Of a DNA stretch of 64,000 nt, positions 10,906 through 22,475 are shown in pieces. Both the position numbers and the translations under genes were made by a program. Source of the DNA: Hypomyces perniciosus (lineage: Eukaryota; Ascomycota; Sordariomycetes; Hypocreales; Hypocreaceae); the NCBI GenBank assembly GCA_008477525.1, contig SPDT01000007.1, forward strand, positions 1,612,001 through 1,676,000, written 5' to 3'. Below the pieces are notes generated by a model that searched no databases, was not told the origin of the DNA, and was given only the letters and a program-made list of their open reading frames with translations. Every line of letters begins with the position of its first letter. The first letter of the stretch is position 1.

Positions 10906-13900
10906 TCATCTCATGGGCGATCCCTTCCCCGGCGTCCAAGTCACGCCTCCGCCAAACCCAATGCTCGACGTCCCAACTCTACTCGCCGGAGTAGTCGGCC
11001 CCGGAGTTCCCGCCTCAGCCGGCAAAGGTGGTGGTGTTTCCGACCTAACGGCATCCTGACCATCCTTCCTTGGAGGCTTGAAGTTTACATCCCGTCCGGC
11101 ACGATAGATGTCCTGCAGCATAGTTTCCAGAATCCCAGCATCTTGAAATTCCAGGTATTTCCTGTACAGCTTAAGAGCTGTCCGCGAATCCTCAATCGAG
11201 TCGTGAGTCTCCATCTGAATATCTTCCTTGAGCAAGTACCAGGCCAAGAACGCCAGTGACAGCTTTCGAAGACGTGACTTGAGGAAAAACAGGTCGATGG
11301 TATCAACCACCTGTGCTTTGGGGATGTGGATGTTGATGACCCGGAAATCCTGCTTGAGACCATGGCCCAAGAATTTACAGCCCAGATTGAGCAGGATCCA
11401 GAGCTTCTTATATGCTACTTTATGTGGCAATAGGCTGTGTTTTGTTGTGCGTGGATCCAGGTCCTCCTGTGTAATGCCCGAGTACGACGTTAGATAGTCG
11501 ACTACAGGCTCCTTGATTGCGATGTAGTCATCGATGAAGGGGATCCCTTCACTCTCGCCCTGCCCTCGAACAACAGATGCCCGGGCAAGTGCATAAACAA
11601 TAGGACGGATGGTTTCTCGTTCGCCGTCTGAATTCATCTCAATCTCAGGCTGTCGCACGGCGACAAATTCGGTATCAAGCGCTATAATGGTGTTTGGACC
11701 TGGACGTTCTGCCACGGAGTCGAGAAGCTGATACGTCTTGTCCCCTGATAGGGGGCTCGGGCTAGGTACTATGTGAGTCTCCAACTCGGTTACGGGAAGG
11801 TTCAGTAGGCTTACTTGAAGTCCTGATACAGAATCGACGTGTCGATGTTCTTCTTCCATTCTATATCGATATTGTTGTTTGCCTTCTTAACTTGATACGC
11901 AACAACAGAGGGAACTTTCCAGGACGTGTTAAAAGTAAGGGCCTCCTCAGTGCTGACTGAGCGCACCAGAAAATCGTTGAACAGATGCCATTGGCTTTGG
12001 CCAGGCGCCTCTTGTTCCGCATGGGCAACTGCTGCCGTGTCAGCTGGATGAGTGTGTTGGAACTGTAAAAGTGAATAACAAACCATTAACCATAGCCACA
12101 AGATGGGGCTTCTGTGTCTGGCCACTCTCAATGTTGATAGCCATTCCAACCAGGGAGTACACTGTTATGTTGTGGATTCCGCGTTGTAAGTGAAGTCTCA
12201 AATCTTCGCCTTCGTAACAGAAAAACTGGCCTTGTTCAACAATGATACCAATCTCCTCGGGTAACCACCCGGGGGTGGACCAGAGCATTCTGTGGTCCGG
12301 GCTGGTAATCGCTGTATTGAGCATCAACACATGTGGCACGTTGTGAATGGTCTTTCTAGTTGCTATCGTTTGATACCGCTGGCATCGGCTACACCACCCC
12401 TTGGATGTTGTCTCTCTCTCCACGCTACTCTTAAGAACCTGAGAGAAAGTTATGCGGGGCATCTTGCTGTTTCGACCTGGTGCTTTCTGCAAATATGTTA
12501 ACAATGACTTTATCAAACGATCAAGCTCGGACTCACAAGAGGTGGGTAGAGCAAATCATTGACAAAAGTTGATCCTGGCCTCGTATACTCGCTCCTGCAG
12601 TTAATACATCTGATAGAGCTGGTGGCTGAAGTTGCCAATGCCTGGAAAATGTTAGCGAATCATTGACAAGAGGGGAGCGGTGATATTACCTGCTCCATTG
12701 AAGAAGACGCCGGCGACATAGTCTTAAAATCATTTGCAATTCTTTCCAACAGGAAACGCGTCAACCCCTGCAGCATCACATTCAGGGACGATCCGTGAGA
12801 GTCTTCTTCAAGAAGACCAAGGGGACCAGCTAACCACAAGGTCAGTTCCAGCATCAATGCACGGGTGAGGATGTTACAGACCTTGAGGGTGGTTGCTAAG
12901 TGTTTTCAGCATGTTCGTAGCCTGGCAGATTGAACCGTCTGCCTTCTGCAGCATGTCAAAGAGAAACCCAAGCTCACACAATAGACACACATCGCTAACG
13001 CACGCTGTTGCGGCGTGTTGAAGGGCCAGGTTTCGAATCAAAGGAGTAAAGTGCATCATTTGAAGAAGGGAGTTGGCGTATGAGTTGGAAATGTGTATCT
13101 CCAGGCCAGAATATCGTGTTTTGTTGTAAAAGCTGCCTCAGTTTAGCCACCATTTCAAGGACAGAGTGTTAGAGAGCTTACCCAAAATCGAAGTCGTCTA
13201 CACCGAACTTGCTGTACTTGATCTCGACATTCCGATACATAACCGGCACCTCTGACTTTCTGCTTTCGATCTCCATTTCGGCTAGTGGACTCAGTAGTTC
13301 ATCTGCCTTGTCGTCAGGAGCGGATGTTTCTGATTTGACCGACTCCCGAGCCTTTTCGCTGAGAAACTTCGGCGCCTTAAGACCAGAATGTGCAGATTTG
13401 TGGATGCTGCGCGTATCCTCAGCCTGATTTCTTCGAATACCACGTGCATTGTGGCCATATAATCCAAAGTCCGTAGGTTTGAGTCCTGTAAGAAACTGCG
13501 TATCATATTTGATGGGAGGGGCGCCAACGTCAGATATTAATTCGGGCCAGGCCGAAGCCAGCACTTCTCGATAGTACGGTAAACCAATTGAGTTGAGTGG
13601 CCTGCGATGTATTAAGATCTGTTAGATCGAATGCCTGTACGATGAGAGTCAACTTACGTTTCAGGTGTCCATTCGACCGAGGAGATTGCTTCATCAGGGG
13701 TTGCAAACTCGATCGGAGTCGGGAGATCCACGAAATGGAGCTTTGATGGTGATCCCCAGAGGTGGATAAAACACTCTGCATCGGTGAGTGCCATAGCCTC
13801 GCCTGAAGGGGCAATCTCAAACATGCTGAGGTAGGTTAGAACATTCGCTTGTCGAACATTGCTGGTATTTGGATTCATCAGATCCACAACATGCATCTGG

Positions 13901-14968
13901 CCACTCTGTGACACGACAATACTTGTCGTTAGCATGCGGGGGTGCATGCGTACATACGCAGCGCCAGCTGGGAACGGGATCGGGGGCATTGACGACATCT
14001 TTTTGATATCGAAGACGTTTAGAAATGGATCTAACATGTAGTTCTGGCCCTGTCTTAACGAGTAGCCACAGGTAACTATGAAGTCGTGCTGGGCATCCAT
14101 GTCGTTAATCAAGGCTGAGTGGGCATTCCAGGTTTTGACGACGGCGAAACTGATGGGATCGAGAAGATTTACTGATCCACTCCTCGTAGCAGCGCAGATA
14201 TAGCGGCTGCGTTTCATTATTGAGTATTGATGATCTGTGTGGACCTAGGCAGTACATCAGCAACAGTCTGTTAATATTTCCAAAGGGGGCTTTCTAACTT
14301 GTTTCACGACTTCACCCTTATTGAGGTCGATAACAAACATCGTATCTTGAAGGCCTGCAGCAATAATCTCGGCGGTCCCCTTTGACGTAAAACTCATACA
14401 TCTCAAGTCTTTCATATCGTCATGTCTAATCCACCGTCAACATTAGCCATACTCCCGGGTCCAGCAGCAACCCTGTACATACCTAATATGCCATAAAGGT
14501 GGCCCTCTTCTCTGCGCCATATGGATGTCTTTGGAGCCCAACACCACCACACCTTTGTCGTTCACTAGGATCTGTCGAACTGGTCCATCTGCCGATTGAT
14601 GCGCCTTGAACGAGGTGTACCGCTGGAGCTCGGTACTGAGGAAGGAAGTCACGCGACCCTGATTTGGCGTCAGAAACATTGCATGTATAGTGATATCATC
14701 CATTAGTTGCATCATACATAGTCATTTCCAGTCCATAGGAGCTCCTGGGAGGTGTCAAAGGTCATGGTCGTGACCTGCGTGGACATTGCGTGGACGCCCG
14801 GAGGCGGGAACGGTATTCGGGCAACCTGCGGGTGAAGGTGTGAAGTTAGCAGAGAAGAACTCGGGATCAAGGGATTGACTGTCGTGTAACAATCGCATAA
14901 GGGACGGCGCATAAGCATTTGCGGCAACCGGTTCGTGAGCCACTAACCTCATCCCAATCTCCGTCCAT
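10906..14968 (-). CDS. PAN2: PAN2, catalytic subunit of the PAN2-PAN3 poly(A) nuclease
   Basis: Deadenylase that trims mRNA poly(A) tails in the cytoplasm, with PAN3 as partner. About twelve exons are needed. The first is 14968-14948 (MDGDWDE), the second 14825-14718 and the last begins at 11761. In order, the gene encodes an N-terminal WD40 region ([17 protein letters not shown] to [12 protein letters not shown]), a linker ending DDFDFG, a ubiquitin-hydrolase-like domain from about 13130 ([16 protein letters not shown], no catalytic Cys in the Cys-box), CxxC pairs ([13 protein letters not shown]), and a C-terminal DEDDh exonuclease. The nuclease shows IALDTEFV (Asp and Glu), [10 protein letters not shown] (Asp) and [14 protein letters not shown] (His and Asp). 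The final intron uses the second of two adjacent TAG acceptors, giving [18 protein letters not shown]. Its C-terminal tail is rich in Gly and Pro, as in other fungal PAN2 proteins. Confidence 0.93.
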
Positions 14969-17771
14969 TGTGGCAGACTCCTCATTCTCCGAGGTATCAT
15001 ATTCCGATAGAAGAGTCGCTATAATGCCACAAGCCCAGAAGAGGCTCCGGGAGTCCGGGAGAGCCGATACAGCCAGACAACGCGAGAGTGAAGTTCAGCC
15101 TTGCCTCGTTGCGATAGCTCGCGATTGAAGGTGGGAGGCTTGAACCGGGATAGGAGGGGCAGTGAGGTCATGTCACTGTTACCCGATAAAACTCCGAGCC
15201 TACCCTACGGTTTGGAAAATCACGATAAAATAATACTCCGCGGAGCTGGTTGATTGATGCATGTCGGTTGACAGTATGACTCTGTAGTAGTACTAATAAT
15301 AGGAGGTTCAACGTGTTTGATAGATAACTGACGTCTATGCCTTGTAGGTCATAGCTAACCTCCGGTGCTATTGACATCTCACCTCTTGAGACAGTTGACG
15401 GATGGTTAGAAGGACACGTTCGCCCATATGATATGATTACGGACTTGCCCAAAGAAAACACAATTACTAGACAAAACACATTCCCGCGACACAGAGACGG
15501 AGGCCGCTGGGGTGCGTGGAAACCAGAACTATGTGCCAGAGGTTCAGCGGGACGTGACCCCTCTACACAATAGCCTTCCAATCACGACTCATGATGGATT
15601 CGAATAGTTACAAGTTTACAATGAGAAATGTTTCTACAGCTGATTCCCGGCTTGTCGTTGATATTCAAAACGATATCTCCAAACCGGGTGCCCAGCAACG
15701 AGCTATTCAATCTATGCCAGTGCGAAAACATCCAAGCCAATGGAGAAGTTGACGGAGAATGTCGATATACGCCGTCGAAATAACGACGTAATATCTGGCA
15801 AAAGGGCTCGTATTGAGCATCAAATCTGGGACCGCCACATAGACACACGAAAACAAGTACGGAGTATGGCACTCGAAATGGAGTGGAAGCTAAACGGGTC
15901 AGTAGTGATGGAGTCGAACTTGACACGTCGGTCAGAGTTCTTAGCAGACTGCAACAGACAAAATTGAACCACGTTGCGCGCCGGTTCGCTCTCATTACCC
16001 GTGGAGTAGCGACCATCATCTTGCAAAAAAGAAGTTGGCTCAAGGCGTGAGTTGTTCAGGTGGATGACAGATCAGAAGAACAAGCGGTGACTGGAGTGTG
16101 GGAAATGATCAGGCGATGGACCCGACCCTCTCTTTATTAGCAGCTCTTTGGGATTTAGCCGCAATGGCAGTTATCCCAAGGATTGGAGGATGAGGATACT
16201 CCGTGGATAAAAAAAACACCAGAGTGGCGGTTGTTGGTAAATATAGGACGATCATCCCGAGAGCGGCAACTCCGCCTAGTCTCTGCAAGATGAAAATGAC
16301 CGGCGTCAAAGACGAAGAAGATGGATGGGACGTCATGGTGCATTTTCCTAGCCGACCATCTCTGGAACGGCTGGAATGTGGTGCAAAAGATGGGTTGTGT
16401 TGAAATGAAAGGAAGAGAAGGAAGAGAAAAAAGCGGCGGTTTTGGGGTTGGAGAAGAAAAAAAAGATGGGGTTTGTCAGCAGATCACCCAGACAACTGGC
16501 ATGATAGGCTATCACAGGCGAGGCGGGGCAACAACACCAATGGTGAAATTTTTTCCTTCCTGCGTGCGATTCACCGCCGGTCGCTAATCAATCGCCTGTG
16601 GGACGGACTGGATATGTCCATTTTTGAGATGGATACGCTCGTCAACAGACCAATCGTTTCCCCAAGTGCAGCGCATCGTCGTTCCAATATCGCTGGTGGT
16701 TGGAGGCGGGCGCCTATGCGTATGAGAGGAGAGACTCCACCATAGCCGTGTGTGCCTCCATCATGGGACAGGCCTCACTCCACACATATGTACGGAGTAA
16801 TATTACGGCACAAGCATGAATTCCGTGGCTCTTCACGATTCCAACACTCAAAAGAGGTCATACACACACACTCGGTCTCTTTGCCGGAGGCGCAGAACCG
16901 AGCGGCACGATGGATAGGTAGGTTGTTCAGCTCAACACAAGGTAACATGGTTTTTTTTTTTGTTGCGGAAGCAACATGAGAGGGCGCAACAGGCGGTTGT
17001 GGAAAAGCCCGGCTTGACAAAGGACAGAATTGGTTAACTAGCACCACTCGTGGCGCCTGTAGCCCTAGGACCAAACAAGTGCGCTGCCTCAGAAGCATAA
17101 GATTGGATGGCATTGGGGACACCTCCTTGACAATCTAATCGGACAGACCGCTTATCGTCTCTCAGCGGCAAGCCCCTTTGCTCGTATGCATTACGCTGGG
17201 ATCCTGACATCACATCTCTCTACTCGATAGTCTTCACGGGCAAGCCGGTGGTCTCGCTTTCGCCTATTATCCGTACCTATAATGAAGTAGCAGACCTTGT
17301 CGGCAACTCTGCTCTATGTTACTCGTATTCTCCCCCAGCGTTACAGCTTCGGTGTGGGACACGTTGTATCAAGCCAGCCTCGAGGAGGCCAGCCAGCTCA
17401 ATAAACAACAGGAAGGCAGGCAACACATGCGGTACCCATCACTTTCAGGCTGACGAAAGCCAAGCCTTGTCTCGCCGAGACCTGAGACTGCGGCTGCACC
17501 CAATGATACGCAGGGCGCCATGTCCGTACGGCTTCTAGAAGATCGGTTGGAAGGACGATTCTGGCATTTTGCAGGGCGCTGGTCCAATCATGATGCGCTG
17601 CTGCGGTGTGGATGACGGATTCCGATCCATTTTCGAATGACCCATCGTACAGTGCGAATACTCGATGCGACGTGCGGACGCCATGCGATCCCTGGCGTCT
17701 CATCCGTCCTCATTTTGGCCTGCTTCTTGCCTAGAACAAAATGGTCAAGGCGTGCGTGCGTGTTGTGCTGT

Positions 17772-17803
17772 GTAGTAGTAGTAGTACTACTAGTAGTAGT
17801 ACC
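17772..17803. repeat. TAG/TAC triplet repeat, partly self-complementary
   Basis: A 32-bp tract reads GTAGTAGTAGTAC followed by TACTAGTAGTAGTAC, so its halves can pair. Related short tracts occur at about 103-118, 17990-18003, 18166-18176, 19905-19918, 20236-20250 and 43240-43258. Confidence 0.75.
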
Positions 17804-20665
17804 ATTCATTTGTGCAGACGTCAAAAGCGAAGAAGGCTTGGCTCTAATGCCACCATCGTGGCGTCTATAGCCTTTGCTTTTCACCTGACCCAGAGTTCTC
17901 GATCACAAGTTCGACGCCCACCTGAAGGTGTGATGAGTGTAGTGGGGGTCATTACGGGATGGCAACTTGACAATAGACTGTAACATGAGTACTACTACTA
18001 CGGAGTAGCAGTATCGTATCTTTCCGTGCTCGTCATTCACAGTGGCTCGGGGGCGGCAGGTGTAGTTATACTCGAGTTTTGTACACACCAACTGATGGTC
18101 TCGTGGGCTTGCCAGCCCACGTTGGCCTGCAGTATCCATTACTAGTGGACAAAATGCAGCTCCATAGTAGTAGTACCTATTGGTGTTTGTAGAGAGTCTT
18201 GCAGGGGTCTCTCCAGCTGCTGCTTCAGGGACCATCTCCGTTTCAGCGGGGATCGACTTGGTCGCAAGTGTTTGTGGAGTTTTTGCGTTGTGGTGATCTG
18301 AAGTCGAGAGATGCAATACTCCGTACTATTATTACCGATGCAATGATCAATTTGTAAACTACATTAGCCTCCGGTATAGTAGGTAAATTAACACACGAAA
18401 AAGCCAATCTTGGAGACAATAATGATGTATTCTAATCAGTGGATGTGTTAGTAGTACTCCGTACTCGTATGTCCATCTACAACGTACAAGTACAACGAAT
18501 TGCACACGCCCAGGCGCTAAAGAGTACGACAGGGCATGTCGCCGCTACGAGATACGTGCACCCAAATGCCCAGCCTGGATAGCGTCGGTTGGGCATTCAT
18601 TCACCTGTCACCCTCCGAAGAGTAGGGCTCCATCAAATGATCTTTCGCCCCCGTAACCGATCCATCCCTTCAAGCGGCAACGAATCGTACCACTCTTGCC
18701 GCTGATCCTGCTATTTCGATAGTAGCACGGAGTACGGAGTAGTCTGTATGTGCATAGCACAACAGCCTGCGGGTAAAAGAAGCGCCAAACCGCCCAGCCA
18801 TGTCTTCTATGTGACAAAAGGACCCTGGAGACCTGGATGGATCAGTTGTCCGAATCGAGTTCTCAGAATTCCGTACTAGGTAGGAAGGGGCTGGTCAGTT
18901 GACGAGTTGTGCCATACCCACTTTTTCTCGATCGCAAGCGTTGAAGCTCTGTTATTACACTGTACTGTACGGAGTACGAAGTGCTCCATAGATTCCATCC
19001 GTTCGTAAGTTTTTTAGGCACTACTAAGGCCATTAGTACTAGTACGTACCAGGCATTACCCGATCGACGATTGCGTCACTGGCGGCGTCTGGCTTCTGCG
19101 CAGTGCTCACATCATCACCCCCAAGGTGATTAATTGTACTACATTCGAAGTATGTACATACATACATATGTACAAGGCATGGATCCATCCAAAGATGGTG
19201 GTAGTGTTAGTTCAGCAACGGGCCGAACATATGCAACAAGAGCTGCGCCTGATCTGCCCTCTTAGTCATAAGGCTAAGAAGCAGTCATCTTTTGACTAAG
19301 GTAAGCTGAGGTGAACGGGCATATATGCGTCGTCTTCTCTCCGCTTGAGTACGAAGTACGAGTACAGCTGCAATGGTGGCATATGCAACGCAACGATGGG
19401 TAGTATTATGCAAACTAACAGGACGCATACACATAATGTAATGATGCCATGTGCACCATCATACAAAAGTTAACGTATGCGAGGAATACTAGATTCGCGC
19501 ATGCAAAGCTAGCATGTACCTACATCGTACATGCATACAAGAGACCGGTCGGCATAATCAGCGGCGCGTCCATCCAGCCATCCATGACCCATCCGCGATG
19601 CCACATGTCTTCTAATAAAGAGTGAGACCATGGAAGCAAGCCTCTTATGCATGCATGCAACACGCCAGTCTCACCACAGTGATGAAAAGTACGGGAAGCA
19701 CCGAGTTGAGTAGATGTGCAATTGTGGATACTAGTAATACTACCACTCCGTATAACTAAACAATACTCCGTAACTCCATATGATATCTATGGCAGTTTAG
19801 GGCATAGCTAGTGATCTGCCACGAGGAAGTGCTACTTATGTTTGCGTTTACCGTGGTCAGGCATTTTGTTATCTTAAATTACTACTCCGTATACATTAAT
19901 AGGACTAGTAGTAGTAGTTCTGCTATGTACATACTACTAGAGCAGTAGTATCATTATTATTATTAGAGTGGATGCCGCGACAGGCGGGAACAAACTGGCA
20001 TCTGATAGTTGCAGCCATGTTCCATGCCCGTTGTGGTAGAAATTGGGGATCTGTGGAGGGTTGGAGGTGGACACACATGGATTCCATCCACGGACATTGG
20101 CAAATGACTAGACGATTGCGTGCTGCTTGTTGGCTCCAGGTCTGTGGCATGGTCCTGACATGTCGTCTCTGTAGCATCGCATCCAGGTTGCTGCAGCAAA
20201 TACTCCCAAGTAATAAGGAATATGCCCATTCGGAGTAGTAGTACTACTACTTACTGTCCAAGCATGACAACCTCCACCCCGAACCTGGCAGAAGGAGATG
20301 AGATGGTTGCAGCAATAAATGAGCTGAGTTGCCAACGGCACCACCGCCAACAACAAACAGCAAGGGCAGTTACTCGGCGGGCTACTGAGAATCACAACGT
20401 TCTGTGTCAGCAGTATTATAACGCGGGAGAGTGGGCTCGGCATTCTCGACTCGATACTGCAACTGATACTACGAGAGACGGGGTTGGTCACAGATTTCCT
20501 TGACGGAAGAAGCAACAAGAACGGACACATTGCCATACAGTATGGACATGACTGTTATAATGTTGCGGACACAAGGCTGCACGATACAGTACGAGTGGCC
20601 TCGAGACACTGGCAAGGACCCTGCCCACGCGCCATCCCGCTTCCAGACAGGGAGGCTGATCCAGA

Positions 20666-20689
20666 CTGGAGTCTGGAGTCTGGAGTCTG
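20666..20689. repeat. Tandem 7-bp repeat (CTGGAGT)3
   Basis: Three perfect copies of CTGGAGT followed by a partial CTG. It lies in the presumed upstream region of the copper-fist gene. The similar unit CTGGGGT is repeated four times downstream of the same gene. Confidence 0.8.
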
Positions 20690-21820
20690 TCTGGTCTGGA
20701 GCCCCCCCCCGTGCATCATTTGCAGCACACGGCGACCAGTCGCTCGAACGGCGGAGCCGCACACACTGCAGACACACCTACGGTACGAATTGCCTAGCAC
20801 TGTACGGAGAATCACTATTCCCAATCGCTGCGTGTGCGTCGGCGACTCCACGCTTTGTGTGTTTCCTGACCTTGCCTCCTGCGGGAGGCGGACTTGGCGT
20901 CGTTTGTCTTGAGAAAGAAGACCGGGAGCCAAAACAGCGCCGTCATTCTCATGTTCCATCGGGAAGTCAGCCAAGGTTAGGATGTAACTTGCAACTTGTG
21001 ACTTGTTATATTATCCATGCTTGCTTGCTGATTCACAAATCACAAAATACAATAACCCCAGCTCGCGCGATCTTGCTCCGCTCGCTTCATCTATCTGTCT
21101 GTTCTCGCCGTCTCTCCATTTACGTATGAAACGCAACCTTTCTAGTTGTGGCTACCGTCTAATAGACACACACACACACGTTGTCATTGTCGTCATCGTC
21201 ATCTCACGTCTTCATAGCCATCTCTCCCATCTCTTTCTCGTCCCATCTCGCACGCTCTCAACTTCCTTTTCTCCGTGATCCTCCCCCTCCTCCTCCGTCG
21301 GTCACCTTTTGGTTCACGTTACCCGTGTCTGGTTCCGTTGGTCTGCCAATCCTGCAGGTTGACGACACAAGAAGCAGGGCCCCCTCAGTTCCCGACCATC
21401 CGACCCGGGCTTGTCCATTTGCTTTGGAGGAACGGATTTTGGAACCATCGACATCTACAGCTAGCGGCTCCGAGCTGAGCAGCAGCGCCAAACCCGCTTG
21501 CGCACACCATCCCACAGGTCACACACAGACAGACAGACAGCACAGGCTTCGCGCACGCGCACGCACACACAATACAAAAACGGACACAGCCCTTTTACTT
21601 TTATTCCCACTTTACGAGACGAGAATACGTAGGAGGCCAGGCCCGCATCGCATCGGTCACCAACCCCGACTTGCTCACACTGGCCCTGCCCGTGCTGCGC
21701 CTTTGACGCCGCCGAGAACTTGCAATTTTGACCAGACCCAAACGGTTCCATAATACTACTGCTACTACTACTCCGTGTCTGGCCATTTTTTCGGGGCGCA
21801 TAATCATACAATAGTGCTCC

Positions 21821-21838
21821 GTACTCCGTACGGAGTAC
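21821..21838. repeat. 18-bp perfect palindrome GTACTCCGTACGGAGTAC
   Basis: This is a perfect inverted repeat without a spacer, formed by head-to-head overlap of the dispersed 9-mer TACTCCGTA and its complement TACGGAGTA. It lies about 640 bp upstream of the copper-fist start codon. A homodimeric factor could bind it, but nothing in the sequence proves that. Confidence 0.85.
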
Positions 21839-22475
21839 ATCCATACATAATTGACAGTAGCAGCCCGTTCTCCATACCCGCCTACCTATTAGATACATAT
21901 TTCTATCATTTCCGCACAACTTTTCACGATTCGTTTACTACTGCAGCCACCGCAACTCGACCGGAGCATCGCTACGTCAGTCAGTCAGGTACCGGTACCT
22001 TTACCCTGAGGTCTCTTCGCCCTACCCTAAAACCCGGGGTAACAATCATCATCATTTGCGACGAACTGCACTGCAGCCAAAGAGAAGCTCCACCCTTCTT
22101 GCTCGCTCACATACGTACCATCTCCACCCGACAGCCTCCCTCACCACATTTCCATTGGCAAATTGGTCTGGCCCAGCACCAACAAAGCCAGAACCTGCCC
22201 CGGAAAACTTTTATCCACACATTGTCGTCCTGTCTTGTCCTTGCTTTACCTGTGCAGCCGACAATGTGCCTGTAACATTCGCCGCGTCAGTCCCACCTCT
22301 CTCTCGACCCGCCGATCCAGAGCCGAAAGCAGCCCGCCGCCTCTGCAGGCTTTCGAAGAGCACATTCTCGCTGAATCTCACCCTTGAATCAATCCATTCT
22401 CCTTCAACTACCTCCTCCTGCTGCACCCGCAGAGACGGTCAATCTGGCAGACCACCGTTCCCCAAATCAGTCATC

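Larger units (their letters stand above)
14969..22475. other. 7.5-kb gene-poor region with dispersed short motifs and long pyrimidine-rich leader
   Basis: No conserved protein is recognisable on either strand. Frames of 130-210 codons (for example 15582-16043 minus and 20500-21129 plus) have no motif, no family-like composition and no supporting splice structure. The stretch is packed with the 9-mer TACTCCGTA/TACGGAGTA (copies at 15858, 16791, 17999, 18317, 18455, 18733, 18968, 19764, 19883 and 21822/21828) and with TAG/TAC triplet tracts. From about 21000 to 22475 the plus strand becomes rich in C, T and CA, as expected of the promoter and long 5' leader of the copper-fist gene. PAN2's promoter should occupy the left end. 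Confidence 0.5.

Noticed and set aside
15582..16043. 153-codon minus-strand frame right of PAN2
   Set aside because: Contains no recognisable domain and lies in repeat-bearing intergenic DNA; support is insufficient.
20500..21129. 209-codon plus-strand frame upstream of the copper-fist gene
   Set aside because: It runs through a tandem heptamer and low-complexity leader sequence, overlaps other equally long frames, and shows no motif.
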